Origin: Pseudoalteromonas sp. S2755
GTDB lineage: Bacteria; Pseudomonadota; Gammaproteobacteria; Enterobacterales; Alteromonadaceae
Length of the DNA: 64,000 nucleotides
NCBI RefSeq assembly: GCF_005886535.1
Contig: NZ_PNDS01000034.1
Span: 27,482 to 91,481, forward strand
Direction of reading: 5' to 3'
Both the position numbers and the translations under genes were made by a program. The notes beneath the pieces are model-generated. The model was not told the DNA's origin and searched no databases. It worked only from the letters and a program-made list of their open reading frames with translations. This document shows, piece by piece, positions 45,637 through 54,755 of this stretch. The stretch's first letter is position 1, and every line of letters starts with the position of its first letter.

Positions 45637-46344
45637 TTACTGGTTCACATCGCTGTGTAGCGCTTTAAGATAGCGTGCAAATACCTGTTCAAAATCAGCA
45701 TCGACTTCGGACGGGATCTTTTGCCTGCTCAATGGCGTTTGCGGGTCTACCGTAAAGTGGCTCGAAGTGTCGTCGAGATAAAGTGCAAACTGCGAGAGCA
45801 GCTCACACTCCATGTTATACGCCCTGTCACAGACCTCTTTGTAGGTGTCTGATGCGATAACCGGCACTGTCATTTTCTTTATCACGGTGCCCGCATCAAT
45901 GTGCTTATCAATTTTATGCAGGGTAATACCGATTGGCTGCTGTCTGACAATGGCCCATTTAAACGAGTCTAAGCCTCTGTTTTCGGGGATCAGACCCGGA
46001 TGACAGTTAAAAATAGTATTACCTTCAATAAAGTGCAGCGGAATGATTTTTGCGATGGCTGTCACAAAATAATCCGGTTTGTTTGCCAGCGTATTCAGGC
46101 GCTCTGACGAGGCTGTACTCCAGCAATTCATAGCGTGGTAGTGAACGCCACTGGCATGGCAAAAAGCCTCTACATCTAGCTCTATGAGTTGAAATGGCCG
46201 CTCCTCAAAAGGGCGCGGCTGACTCGGACGGTATGAAAAAGGAAAAGCAAATAGCGAGATCTCATACCCCATAGTTAAAAATTTTTGTATCAACTGGTAG
46301 GTCATTAAATGACCTGTTTGATAGGTGAAAATACCAACGTGCAT
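45637..46344 (-). CDS. Formyltransferase-family enzyme (sugar N-formyltransferase-like)
   Basis: A 235-residue protein with the formyltransferase active site: Asn113 and His115 in IFNCHPGLIPENRG and Asp150 in HKIDKHIDAGTVI. This N-H-D triad moves formyl from N10-formyl-tetrahydrofolate to an amine. In polysaccharide loci such enzymes make N-formylated amino sugars. The start MHVGIFTYQT at 46344 is chosen; a longer frame would run into the upstream gene. The substrate is probably the amine made by the DegT aminotransferase. Confidence 0.78.
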   Translation of the reverse strand: MHVGIFTYQTGHLMTYQLIQKFLTMGYEISLFAFPFSYRPSQPRPFEERPFQLIELDVEAFCHASGVHYHAMNCWSTASSERLNTLANKPDYFVTAIAKIIPLHFIEGNTIFNCHPGLIPENRGLDSFKWAIVRQQPIGITLHKIDKHIDAGTVIKKMTVPVIASDTYKEVCDRAYNMECELLSQFALYLDDTSSHFTVDPQTPLSRQKIPSEVDADFEQVFARYLKALHSDVNQ

Positions 46345-46351
46345 AACTAAC

Positions 46352-47074
46352 TCATTCTTTCTTGGGCGCCACACACAGCATGATCAGGTACTGGCACATT
46401 GGGAAGAAGCCGGTGTGAACCACTTCATCGTTCATCCCAAAGGGATAGACATTGTGAAAATACTGTTGACAAAATGCCTTAAGATCCGCGCCTGACATAC
46501 AGTTTATATGACCCTCTTTAGATGCCTTCGAGGCATACTTCTGTGACTCTAGCGAGGGGATCCCCAAGATTAAAGTACCCTGAGGGGTCATTGAAGCAAC
46601 AATGTTTTCCATGAACAAACCAGCTTGCTGGGGATCGATGTGCTCAAATACATCCATCGTAAATACGCCGTCAAACGTGCCTTCAACCGGACCACCTATG
46701 ATGTCGTGGCCCTGAAAAGTCACATTGTCCAGATTCTTCCCCATATATTTCTGTGCATCCTGGATATGTGGTTTGTAAAAGTCCACGGAAGTGAGCTTTT
46801 TCACAGTCTGAGAAACGATCAAAGATCCCATCCCTTCCTGGCAACCAATCTCAAGCACATTATCGAAGTCTGCAAACATTTTAGAAACAAATTTATGGCG
46901 AGACATCAAGAAGCCAAAGCGTTTAGGGTCTTGTAAAATTCCCTGGCTATTATAAGGACCGAGTGTCAGCAGGTCCTGTTCTTCAATGTCGACATTCTCA
47001 TCTTGTTTTAGCCAAGTCTCTTTGGCCATCTGAGATGAACCGGTGCCAAAAAATGTCTTATCTTGTTTGTTCAT
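46352..47074 (-). CDS. Class I SAM-dependent methyltransferase
   Basis: A 240-residue methyltransferase. Residues about 50-160 carry motif I (VLEIGCQEGMGSLIV) and LTSVDFYKPHI; FDGVFTMDVFEHI is the motif IV stretch typical of Methyltransf_11/25 enzymes. The N-terminal segment (about 30 residues) is polar and probably flexible. It lies between the alcohol dehydrogenase and the formyltransferase with gaps of 23 and 7 bases. The acceptor is unknown. Confidence 0.78.
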   Translation of the reverse strand: MNKQDKTFFGTGSSQMAKETWLKQDENVDIEEQDLLTLGPYNSQGILQDPKRFGFLMSRHKFVSKMFADFDNVLEIGCQEGMGSLIVSQTVKKLTSVDFYKPHIQDAQKYMGKNLDNVTFQGHDIIGGPVEGTFDGVFTMDVFEHIDPQQAGLFMENIVASMTPQGTLILGIPSLESQKYASKASKEGHINCMSGADLKAFCQQYFHNVYPFGMNDEVVHTGFFPMCQYLIMLCVAPKKE

Positions 47075-47097
47075 ATTTTTCCCTTGTTACATAGTTT

Positions 47098-48132
47098 CTA
47101 TTCCATCCTGATTACTGCTCGGATAATTTTTTTGTTTGCGAGGTCGTCCAGAGCGTCGTTGATCTGGTCGAGCTCATAAGTCTTACTGATTAAAGAGTGC
47201 AGATCCAGCTTATTTTGTTTGAATAATTCGACAAAGACAGGAATGTCTTTGTCCGGCTGGCTGCCGCCGCCCCAGCTGCCGCGAAGAGATTTGCCACGGT
47301 GGAAGGCATGGGGTTCCAGCTGGATCTTGAGTTCATTGCTAGGGTGAGAGGCAAAGATGCACTGACCGCCTCCATCTCTCACAGATTCAAAAGCTTGCTC
47401 TATGGTGGTTGTGGTTCCGCCGGCTTCCAGGCTATAGTCAACGCCCAGGCCCTCAGTGATGTCATAGATGGCACTGACAGGATCTGAATCGTTGGCATTG
47501 ATGGTGTGCGTGGCACCCAGCTGCCTGGCGATGGCGAGTTTTTCTTCGCTAACGTCAACAGCGATTAACTTAGTTGGATTACTCAGCTTTGCGGCGAGCA
47601 GTGCGCTCATGCCGATCCCGCCCAGCCCAAAAATGGCCAGAGTCTTTTCTGTTTCAGGCTTCAGCTCGTTGAACACCAGGCCAAGCCCGGTGGGTAAGGC
47701 GCAGCCAAGTAGTATGGCGAGCTTGTCCGGAAAGCCTTCAGGCAGATTAACAACCCGGTTTTCAGCCACTATGGTTTGCTCGCAGAGCGTCGTTGCGCTC
47801 CCCGAGTTAATGAGGTACCCGTCATGTGGATATTTTCCGCCCGGAGCATCCTGACCTTCACCTTTGATCCAGCCTATTACGACTTTGTCGCCGACCTGTA
47901 CTTTGGTGACGCCGTCACCCACCGCCTCGACAATACCAACACCTTCATGTCCAAGTAGGTGGGGCAGATATTTGTCTTCACCACGACCACCATTGACTTC
48001 CATCAATTGGGAGTGGCACAAGCCGCTGTAGAGAATTTTGACTTGCACTTGGCCTGTGATAAGCGCCGGCAGTTGAATGTTGTCAACTATCTTAAGAGGC
48101 TGACCTGTTTCAAATAGTACTGCTGCTTTCAT
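47098..48132 (-). CDS. Zinc-binding dehydrogenase (medium-chain ADH) lacking structural-zinc cysteines
   Basis: A 344-residue medium-chain dehydrogenase. GLCHSQLMEVNGG and LLGHEGVGIVEAVGDGV supply the catalytic zinc ligands, and TLAIFGLGGIGMSALLAAKL the NAD(P) loop. The lobe where most alcohol dehydrogenases carry four cysteines for structural zinc (about residues 90-115) has none. It probably oxidises or reduces a sugar carbinol or aldehyde in the pathway. It sits one base from the next gene, so it is co-transcribed. Confidence 0.82.
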   Translation of the reverse strand: MKAAVLFETGQPLKIVDNIQLPALITGQVQVKILYSGLCHSQLMEVNGGRGEDKYLPHLLGHEGVGIVEAVGDGVTKVQVGDKVVIGWIKGEGQDAPGGKYPHDGYLINSGSATTLCEQTIVAENRVVNLPEGFPDKLAILLGCALPTGLGLVFNELKPETEKTLAIFGLGGIGMSALLAAKLSNPTKLIAVDVSEEKLAIARQLGATHTINANDSDPVSAIYDITEGLGVDYSLEAGGTTTTIEQAFESVRDGGGQCIFASHPSNELKIQLEPHAFHRGKSLRGSWGGGSQPDKDIPVFVELFKQNKLDLHSLISKTYELDQINDALDDLANKKIIRAVIRME

Positions 48133-48133
48133 T

Positions 48134-49138
48134 CTAGTTGTCTCTTAATTGGGTTTGTAACGCATGCATTTTATCGTTAATCTGAGCAAAGTAGCGTTGA
48201 CTCTTGTCAAGTTGCTGCGCCTGCATGTGTTGTAATTTTGCATTTCTTTCTTTTAAGCAAGAAATGTTCCAGGAAAACAGTCTCCTGGCCTGAACATCAG
48301 GTAAAAACTCGTTGAGCATGATTAAGCACCACTTGAGCAGTGTGAGCTCAAAGACGCACTTTAGAGTGTTCCCAGCGGATGCTTGTGCTGCAAAGAGTGG
48401 CGAGCGCAAAAATTGTGGTAAGTAAGACAGTGGCACGGGCAGGGCTGGCTGGGCAAAAAAGTCGCATAGCAGCTTCCAGGCACTGTCATTTCCAGCATAT
48501 TCGAAATCAATAAAATACACATCATCGCGATATTTCAGTGCGTTATGAAAGCCAAAGTCAGAGGGGGAGACCACGTCCTTTGGACAGGGCTGTTGCCAGT
48601 CTATACCGGGTGTTGTGCTGATAACTCTGGTGCGTAGTTCTATTGCTGTCAGCAGAGTATTGAGTTCAACGTTATCACGCAGAGATTCGAATCGTGAAAG
48701 ACGCAGTGTGACTAATTGAATAAAGTCTTCCAGTTTAGCCGGGCTATCCGCAGCCGCATTGAGCGCCGTGCGCTCAACCTGATGACTGTTGATGGCTGCA
48801 ATGAAATTGTATGCTGCACTGACATCCTGTGCTGTCACTGTTTCAAAGGTGTGGCCGTCGATAAACTCGTATATGGCAGACAGGGTGTGAGAGCAATAAC
48901 CGATAGGCCGGGCTATATTTGAGATACCGGCCTTGTGTAGCTGCTGACTAAACTGAAATTCATTGTAAAGCTTGTCGAATGCCCTTGAGCCTGGCGCAAA
49001 GCATTTTAGAAAATAGGCGTTGTTATCTGAAAAGAGCTTATGTCCCTGATTATTTGCGCCCTGCGACAAGCTGGAACTGCGCCAGTGGGTTTGTCCCAGA
49101 GTAGATGAGATAAAGTCTGTTAGTTCAGCAGAGAACAT
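48134..49138 (-). CDS. APH-like phosphotransferase
   Basis: A 334-residue kinase-like protein of the aminoglycoside-phosphotransferase/choline-kinase fold. NAYFLKCFAPGS holds the ATP-binding Lys, SDFGFHNALKYRDD the catalytic Asp and Asn, and YFIDFEYAGND the metal-binding Asp. The His of the usual HGD motif is replaced by Ser. It may phosphorylate a sugar or amino alcohol. The ATG at 49138 overlaps the upstream HAD gene by 19 bases. The C terminus is helical with many Q and K. Confidence 0.65.
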   Translation of the reverse strand: MFSAELTDFISSTLGQTHWRSSSLSQGANNQGHKLFSDNNAYFLKCFAPGSRAFDKLYNEFQFSQQLHKAGISNIARPIGYCSHTLSAIYEFIDGHTFETVTAQDVSAAYNFIAAINSHQVERTALNAAADSPAKLEDFIQLVTLRLSRFESLRDNVELNTLLTAIELRTRVISTTPGIDWQQPCPKDVVSPSDFGFHNALKYRDDVYFIDFEYAGNDSAWKLLCDFFAQPALPVPLSYLPQFLRSPLFAAQASAGNTLKCVFELTLLKWCLIMLNEFLPDVQARRLFSWNISCLKERNAKLQHMQAQQLDKSQRYFAQINDKMHALQTQLRDN

Positions 49139-49728
49139 AGCCAGGCATCCAATGCTTGCCAATGGTTGATTTGCGGGCCGCTGAACCTCTGAAGTGCGTT
49201 GGGTGCGAACAATACCCCATGACACTGTGCAGGAAAATCACTGTGCGTCAGAATATCTGGCAGATCATCAATAAACACGCCACACTTGAGCTGTGAGATA
49301 CGCGCAACCTTTTGTGCTTTGGTCTCGTTAAAAAAGACCAAATCAGAGTCAACAGGCGCATCGGCTGATCCGATAAAACCGTGGCTGAGAAGCCACTGTG
49401 TGGCTGCGTTATGAAAGTCAACACGCTCCCCAATAATCGGGTACTTAGTTTTATGCGACACGATGGCCAGTCTATGTCCTTGTGCATAAAGGCGTTGTAA
49501 TGCTGCTAGTGCCCCTGGATAGGGGCGTGCCTGGGTGATTTCTTTCCCGTAGACGATACCCTGTAGCTCGGTCCATCTGGCTTCGTTATCCTGGTCAATA
49601 AAATACTGTTTAACTTCATTTTTGCTTTGACCGACCGACTCTGGTAGCCAACCAAGCGCACAACCGACGCGATAAAATACGCCAGTGTAGTCGGCAATGG
49701 TGTTATCAAAATCTATGCCTATGATCAC
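49120..49728 (-). CDS. HAD-family hydrolase
   Basis: A 202-residue HAD phosphatase. The opening MIIGIDFDNT places the nucleophile Asp6 and acid/base Asp8, HRLAIVSHKTKY is motif II and CGVFIDDLPDIL the metal site. It would dephosphorylate a sugar phosphate; GmhB-like heptose bisphosphatases have a related fold but a different signature, so it is not called GmhB. It shares an ATGA overlap with the upstream transketolase gene. Confidence 0.75.
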   Translation of the reverse strand: MIIGIDFDNTIADYTGVFYRVGCALGWLPESVGQSKNEVKQYFIDQDNEARWTELQGIVYGKEITQARPYPGALAALQRLYAQGHRLAIVSHKTKYPIIGERVDFHNAATQWLLSHGFIGSADAPVDSDLVFFNETKAQKVARISQLKCGVFIDDLPDILTHSDFPAQCHGVLFAPNALQRFSGPQINHWQALDAWLCSLLN

Positions 49729-50645
49729 ACCACACCCCGCTCTGATAAGGTGCTCATAATATCAGGCACAGTCAGACCCGCTTTGGCTCTCGCATCTGCG
49801 GTGGAATGCACCTGATCAATAAAGCGGTCCGGGATCCCGAAACGGTGCATCCGTGGCCCGTTTTCCTGCTCACTAACATACTCCAGCACAGCGCTACCAA
49901 AGCCACCGCTGACATTGTGCTCTTCGAGTGTGATCACATGGTCAAAACGGGTTATTGCATCGTTTAAATACGCTTCGTCGAGTGGTTTTACGGTGTGGAA
50001 ACTAACCAGTTCTGGCGATAATCCGTGCTCCGTCAGTTCGCTTACTAATGCTTGTGCTAGAGGCATAATGGTACCCGTACTCAGTACGGCAATGCGTTCA
50101 CCTGGTCGCATCACATGCACCTTGCCAAAGGTAAGGGCAGGGTTTCCTTCGTGGACTGCCGGCTCGTTTTTCTTACCAATTCTGAAGTAGCAAGGAGCGT
50201 TAAGCTCAATCAGCTGAGGCATCAGTTGCTCAAGCTCGTATGCGTCAGCCGGGCAGATCACGTGCATATTTGGCAGTGCGCGCATCAGCGCAATATCTTC
50301 GAATGAGTGATGAGTCGGGCCCAGGTTAGCGTAAGATAAGCCAGAGCCGGTGCCGACGATGATCACAGGCTGATTCTGATAAGCGATATCAATTTTGATC
50401 TGTTCAAAGTTACGTGACGTGGTAAACGGGGTGATGGTATAAATAAAGGGTTTATGGCCCATCATGGCACTACCAGCGGCCATAGAGGCCATGTTCGCCT
50501 CCGCAATTCCCGCGTTGATAGCGCGCTCTTCGGCAAATTCCTTTAACGGGTTAAACAACCGGTTACCTATATCTGCGTAAAAGAGCAACAGTGATTCGTC
50601 GTCTTTAGCAAGCTCAGTCAGGACTCGTGCAAATGCGTTTCTCAT
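49725..50645 (-). CDS. Transketolase-like, C-terminal subunit
   Basis: A 306-residue protein matching the pyrimidine-binding and C-terminal domains of transketolase: ERAINAGIAEANMASMAAGSAMMG contains the conserved Glu that activates thiamine diphosphate, and HVICPADAYELEQLM and HNVSGGFGSAVLEYV follow. The N-terminal subunit is encoded by the gene just upstream (ATGA overlap), so the enzyme is split. Such pairs occur in natural-product and polysaccharide clusters, where they move a two-carbon unit to form branched or lengthened sugars. Confidence 0.85.
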   Translation of the reverse strand: MRNAFARVLTELAKDDESLLLFYADIGNRLFNPLKEFAEERAINAGIAEANMASMAAGSAMMGHKPFIYTITPFTTSRNFEQIKIDIAYQNQPVIIVGTGSGLSYANLGPTHHSFEDIALMRALPNMHVICPADAYELEQLMPQLIELNAPCYFRIGKKNEPAVHEGNPALTFGKVHVMRPGERIAVLSTGTIMPLAQALVSELTEHGLSPELVSFHTVKPLDEAYLNDAITRFDHVITLEEHNVSGGFGSAVLEYVSEQENGPRMHRFGIPDRFIDQVHSTADARAKAGLTVPDIMSTLSERGVV

Positions 50646-51445
50646 GATATTCCCAGCTCCTGTTTAGCCTGCGCCACTTCTTCTTCAGTCGGAATACGGT
50701 AGTGCCAGTTGTTGTCGTTTTCCATAAATGACACGCCTTTTCCTTTAACTGTGTCGGCCACAATGCACACGGGTTGTGGGATGGACTTTGCGGTTTCCAA
50801 AGCCTGTTCCAGTGCATCGATATCATGGCCATCAACGCGCATTGTATGCCAGCCGAAGGCACGCCATTTCTCTTCAAGCGGCTCAAGATGCATAATCTCG
50901 GTACTTTCACCTGTACCTTGTAATTTGTTAAAGTCGACAATCGCAACCAGGTTACTTAAGCGCTTACCGGCTGCAAACATCGCAGCCTCCCAGACTGTTC
51001 CTTCATTGATCTCTCCATCGCCCATGAGCACGTAAAAGCGGTTCTTAGCGCCTTGTAACTGTTTGCTCAGTGCCATGCCGGTTGCTAACGATAAAGCATG
51101 GCCCAGAGACCCTGAAACCGTTTCTACGCCTGCCGGGGCGTGTATTCCCGGGTGCTCTTCAAACTGGCTGTCAGTCTGACCATGTTCGTACAGTGCCGTT
51201 GGAGAGAAGTAATCACGGTAGGCAAGCGTTGTGTACAGCGCGCTGGCAGCATGTCCTTTACCCAACAAAAAGTAATCACGCTCAGGATTAGCCGGGTTGT
51301 TGGGCGTGATATGCATCGTGCGCCAATACAACACGGTCAGAATATCAACACAGGACAAACAACTGCCCAGATGTGGTGTTTTTGTCTGGCTGGATACGTC
51401 ACACAAAGTGTAACGGATCTGCGCTGCGATGGAGTTCAAAGTCAT
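50642..51445 (-). CDS. Transketolase-like, N-terminal subunit
   Basis: A 267-residue protein matching the thiamine-diphosphate-binding N-terminal domain: HLGSCLSCVDILTVLYW, LLGKGHAASALY, and YVLMGDGEINEGTVWEAAMF with the GDG metal-binding motif (partner Asn in VDFNKLQG). The ATG at 51445 is set by the first helix of the domain. With the gene below it would form an alpha2-beta2 enzyme. The donor and acceptor sugars cannot be read. Confidence 0.85.
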   Translation of the reverse strand: MTLNSIAAQIRYTLCDVSSQTKTPHLGSCLSCVDILTVLYWRTMHITPNNPANPERDYFLLGKGHAASALYTTLAYRDYFSPTALYEHGQTDSQFEEHPGIHAPAGVETVSGSLGHALSLATGMALSKQLQGAKNRFYVLMGDGEINEGTVWEAAMFAAGKRLSNLVAIVDFNKLQGTGESTEIMHLEPLEEKWRAFGWHTMRVDGHDIDALEQALETAKSIPQPVCIVADTVKGKGVSFMENDNNWHYRIPTEEEVAQAKQELGIS

Positions 51446-51452
51446 AATACGC

Positions 51453-52115
51453 CTACGGAATAAACCAATAAAAATCGCCAGTGTAACCGTTATCACGGAA
51501 AAACTGTTTCCAGTCATCCACATGCATAATGGTCTTGGCTGTCAGTGCCCACTCCATCATGCGCTCTTTTTCTTCATCGTTACGGTAGGCATCGACGGTA
51601 ATAAAAGATTTGCCACGACTGACACGTTCAATTTCACGTAGCGCCATTGCGCACTCACTTTCCTCAAGGTTGTGGATAGTATTAATAGACATCACAACAT
51701 CAAAGGAATTGTCTTCAAAAGGTAAGGATTTGGCGTCACCTAATGTAAGTAAATCTTTGACTTCTTCTTTCGCATGCTCGAGTGCGTATTCTGAAATATC
51801 CAGTCCGCGCAATGTCATATCCGGGATCAACTGTTGCAGGTCATACAGCATAAAGCCTTTGGCACATCCCACGTCTAGCAGGCTGGAGTCTGCATTGAGG
51901 CCGAAGTGTGCTTTGAGATCCGGTACTACAGGTTGCCAAAAGCGAGGGAAGTAATGAAAACCACCGTAGCCATAGGTTCTGTCACCATCAAAAAAATCTT
52001 TGCCATATTGTCTTGCGATCTCTCTGTCGGCATCCGTAATAACTTGTGCTCTACCTTTGGTGTCGCGCTTTGATTTTGGGTAATTGCTAAGTAAATCTAT
52101 TTCTTGTCCTAACAT
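51453..52115 (-). CDS. Class I SAM-dependent methyltransferase
   Basis: A 220-residue methyltransferase. Motif I is SLLDVGCAKGFMLYDL, motif II follows at RGLDISEYALEHA, and FDVVMSINTIHNLEE is motif IV, all typical of Methyltransf_11. The N-terminal 60 residues include FFDGDRTYGYGGFHYF. The ATG at 52115 starts the conserved protein. It lies seven bases from each neighbour's boundary. The acceptor is unknown. Confidence 0.78.
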   Translation of the reverse strand: MLGQEIDLLSNYPKSKRDTKGRAQVITDADREIARQYGKDFFDGDRTYGYGGFHYFPRFWQPVVPDLKAHFGLNADSSLLDVGCAKGFMLYDLQQLIPDMTLRGLDISEYALEHAKEEVKDLLTLGDAKSLPFEDNSFDVVMSINTIHNLEESECAMALREIERVSRGKSFITVDAYRNDEEKERMMEWALTAKTIMHVDDWKQFFRDNGYTGDFYWFIP

Positions 52116-52122
52116 GGGGATC

Positions 52123-53112
52123 TCACGCTTTATGAATATAGTCATGGGGGAGTGCACTTAAAATGTCTTTGTAGTTTTTCACCCAAGCAATGGTTCGCTC
52201 TAGTCCATTTTCAAGTGTTACTTGATCCTGCCAAGAGAGCTCTGAGCGAATTTTTTGTGTATCTAAGAGGTAAGCCGCATCTTTGCCAAGTCTATCTTCA
52301 GTGACTTCGCAGACTTGATCAAAGGGAACATGCAACATATCGCAAATTAACTCAACCAAAGCTCTGATTGTGATCATTCTTTCGGTTGATATGTGGTAAA
52401 TCTCCCCAAGTTTCCCATTATCACCGATAAGCTGTGTCGCACTAGAAACATCATCAATGTGAATAAATGAGCGAGTAGAGTGACCACCGCCGTGTAGTGG
52501 TAACACTTTATCAAGCAGAGCAAAGAGTATCGTGCGCGGAATGATCCGATATAACTGCTGACCCTCACCATACACATTAGCTGCACGTGTAAATACCACA
52601 GGAAACTGATAGACATCCGCGAAAGTGTGCAAGCTCATATCTGCTGCTGCACGTGAAACCGCATAAGGGGTGCTCGGGTGATAATTTTTATTCTCAGGTA
52701 CTAAACCTTCGCAGCTACCATACACCTCGGGCGTCGAAATATGAATATAACGATCTAATGAATCGAGTTTGTTAAGCTCGTTGTGAAGCTTAATCGTTGA
52801 AACCGCATTGGTCATAAACCAATGCTCAGGATATTGCCAACTTTGGCCCACCATGCTTTGCGCCGCAAAGTTGTAGACTTGTTTTATATTGTGCTTTTTT
52901 ATCAGCGCGATAATCTCATCGAGGTGATGGTTTAAGTCGAGCTGGTGAAATTCAGGTTGGCTCGGCTGCCAGCGATAGGGCAACAAAGCGTCATTCGGTT
53001 CCTCTGAGCGGCTGACAGCGATTACCTGCTGTTCTTGTTTGAGCATGTGCGCGCAGAATGATGCACCAGAAAATGAATTACTGCCAAGTACTAAAATAGG
53101 GGAGCTAGTCAT
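52123..53112 (-). CDS. NAD-dependent epimerase/dehydratase (GDP-mannose-4,6-dehydratase-like)
   Basis: A 329-residue short-chain dehydrogenase of the extended type. ILVLGSNSFSGASFCAHML binds NAD, VYNFAAQSMVGQSW and TPEVYG follow the 4,6-dehydratase pattern, and the catalytic Tyr150 is in STPYAVSRAA. Position 154 is Arg where most members have Lys (YxxxK). It would act on a nucleotide sugar. The gene starts inside the end of the SIS gene (8-base overlap). Confidence 0.75.
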   Translation of the reverse strand: MTSSPILVLGSNSFSGASFCAHMLKQEQQVIAVSRSEEPNDALLPYRWQPSQPEFHQLDLNHHLDEIIALIKKHNIKQVYNFAAQSMVGQSWQYPEHWFMTNAVSTIKLHNELNKLDSLDRYIHISTPEVYGSCEGLVPENKNYHPSTPYAVSRAAADMSLHTFADVYQFPVVFTRAANVYGEGQQLYRIIPRTILFALLDKVLPLHGGGHSTRSFIHIDDVSSATQLIGDNGKLGEIYHISTERMITIRALVELICDMLHVPFDQVCEVTEDRLGKDAAYLLDTQKIRSELSWQDQVTLENGLERTIAWVKNYKDILSALPHDYIHKA

Positions 53113-53716
53113 CTTTTAACTCCCGATATAAAGCTTTCATAAGAATGTGTCCAATGACAACTTGGGTATCTTCGGAAATTTGCATATCTTGAATATCAAA
53201 GTGAAACACTTGATCAAGCAAAGGTTTCGCCTTACCGCCATCAAATCCTAAGATCCCAACAGTCGTCATACCAAGGCTTTGGGCTTGCTCAATGGCATTG
53301 ATAATATTTCCAGAATTTCCGCTACCAGAGAGTACTAATAAAACATCGAGATGATTGGCTTTTACCTTAAGCTGGTGAGCAAAAATGTTGTCGTAACCTA
53401 TGTCGTTACCAAGGCATGTCAACACTGAACTATTTGCAGCCAATGCTTCTACCTTAAGTGCATTGCCTTTTGGACTGATGCCAAAAGTAAAGTCGTTTGC
53501 AAGGTGGATGGCATTGGCGGCCGAGCCACCGTTGCCACACAAATACAAGGTACCGCCGTTGGCTTTCATATCCAGCAAAGTGCTGACCAGCTGTTTGACT
53601 GCATTACCATCAAGTTGTGTCAGTACCTGGCTGAGCGTGTGAACATAGTCCTCAGTCAGAGCGACAATCGGATCCTGGCGTGGTATTGGGGCGACGATGC
53701 CTTGTTGTTTACTCAT
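53105..53716 (-). CDS. SIS-domain sugar-phosphate isomerase (GmhA-like)
   Basis: A 203-residue SIS-domain protein. TLYLCGNGGSAANAIHLAND and LLVLSGSGNSGNIINAIEQA are the phosphosugar-binding loops, and the whole length and order match sedoheptulose-7-phosphate isomerase GmhA. GmhA begins heptose synthesis, consistent with the HldE-like fusion in the same operon. The ATG at 53716 shares an ATGA overlap with the upstream epimerase. A ketose isomerase for another sugar is possible. Confidence 0.82.
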   Translation of the reverse strand: MSKQQGIVAPIPRQDPIVALTEDYVHTLSQVLTQLDGNAVKQLVSTLLDMKANGGTLYLCGNGGSAANAIHLANDFTFGISPKGNALKVEALAANSSVLTCLGNDIGYDNIFAHQLKVKANHLDVLLVLSGSGNSGNIINAIEQAQSLGMTTVGILGFDGGKAKPLLDQVFHFDIQDMQISEDTQVVIGHILMKALYRELKDD

Positions 53717-54660
53717 AATACTTCTCGCTGCATCCATTTAAGGTTATAGAAGCGATCTTCATTTTTTAACTGGCCAGCACGATAGGCGCTGATCAGTTCT
53801 TCAATCGCAGTGGCGACATTTTTGGTAGGTTTAAATCCTGTCGCCAGCAGTTTATCTGAGTTGATCCGGTAGCATCTTGGGTCATTCGATGGGGTTACCT
53901 CAATGTCACAATCAACCTGAGCCTTTACCATATTTGCAATATCCATAATGGAGATATTCTCAAATCCGGCATTGAATACACCGCTGGTTTTTTCTGGATG
54001 TTCCAGCATGTAAATGTACAGGTCAGTAATATCGTCGATATGGATGTTTGGACGCACCTGGGCACCGCCAAATACAGTGATTTTGCCATTCTCAAGCGCC
54101 TGCATCGTCAACATATTGACGGATACATCCAGGCGTTGGCGAGGAGATAAACCACAAACGGTGGCGGGTCGGACAATTTGAACGGTCATGTCATCTGCGT
54201 AGCTAAGTAGTACTCTTTCTGCGACCATTTTTGTCTTGTTATACTCGGAAATTGGCTCTAACGTTAAGTCCTCAGTAACCTGATTTTCGTCTTTTACGCC
54301 GTAAACACTGCCTGATGAGGCATATATAAATTGTTTGATACCGGCGCGTTTTGCCTTGTCAGCCAGCTGCATTGTGGCAAGAGCACTGACCTCCCAAGTT
54401 AACTTAGGGTTTAAATCTCCACAAGGATCGTTAGCAATAGAAGCCAGATGAATGATGCTGTCAACAGTAGAGAGGTCTATATTTTCAGTTTGTCTAACAT
54501 CGCCTTTAATTACGGTGAGATTTTCATGTGGAGCCAAGAAATTCCCAAACCATTGTGTGTCCAGCGCGATAACTCGATATCCTTTAGCCAGCAACTTAGG
54601 AACAAGCACGGTTCCTTTATAGCCGGTAGCACCAGTAACTAATACGGTTTTTTTATTCAT
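53713..54660 (-). CDS. NAD-dependent epimerase/dehydratase
   Basis: A 315-residue extended short-chain dehydrogenase. VLVTGATGYKGTVLVPKLL binds NAD; IHLASIANDP, YASSGSVYG and the Tyr-x-x-x-Lys pair in ISEYNKTKMVAERVLL complete the catalytic site. It would epimerise or dehydrate a nucleotide-activated sugar. The ATG at 54660 follows AAAAGAGAGAAA; the longer frame is upstream spacer. It is the second gene of the minus-strand unit. Confidence 0.8.
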   Translation of the reverse strand: MNKKTVLVTGATGYKGTVLVPKLLAKGYRVIALDTQWFGNFLAPHENLTVIKGDVRQTENIDLSTVDSIIHLASIANDPCGDLNPKLTWEVSALATMQLADKAKRAGIKQFIYASSGSVYGVKDENQVTEDLTLEPISEYNKTKMVAERVLLSYADDMTVQIVRPATVCGLSPRQRLDVSVNMLTMQALENGKITVFGGAQVRPNIHIDDITDLYIYMLEHPEKTSGVFNAGFENISIMDIANMVKAQVDCDIEVTPSNDPRCYRINSDKLLATGFKPTKNVATAIEELISAYRAGQLKNEDRFYNLKWMQREVL

Positions 54661-54755
54661 TTTTCTCTCTTTTTTGAATACGTTAATCACCTGGCATGAT
54701 CTTGCTGAAGCAAAAATTGCGCCTAAATATTCATGCACGATTGACTTATTCTGTG

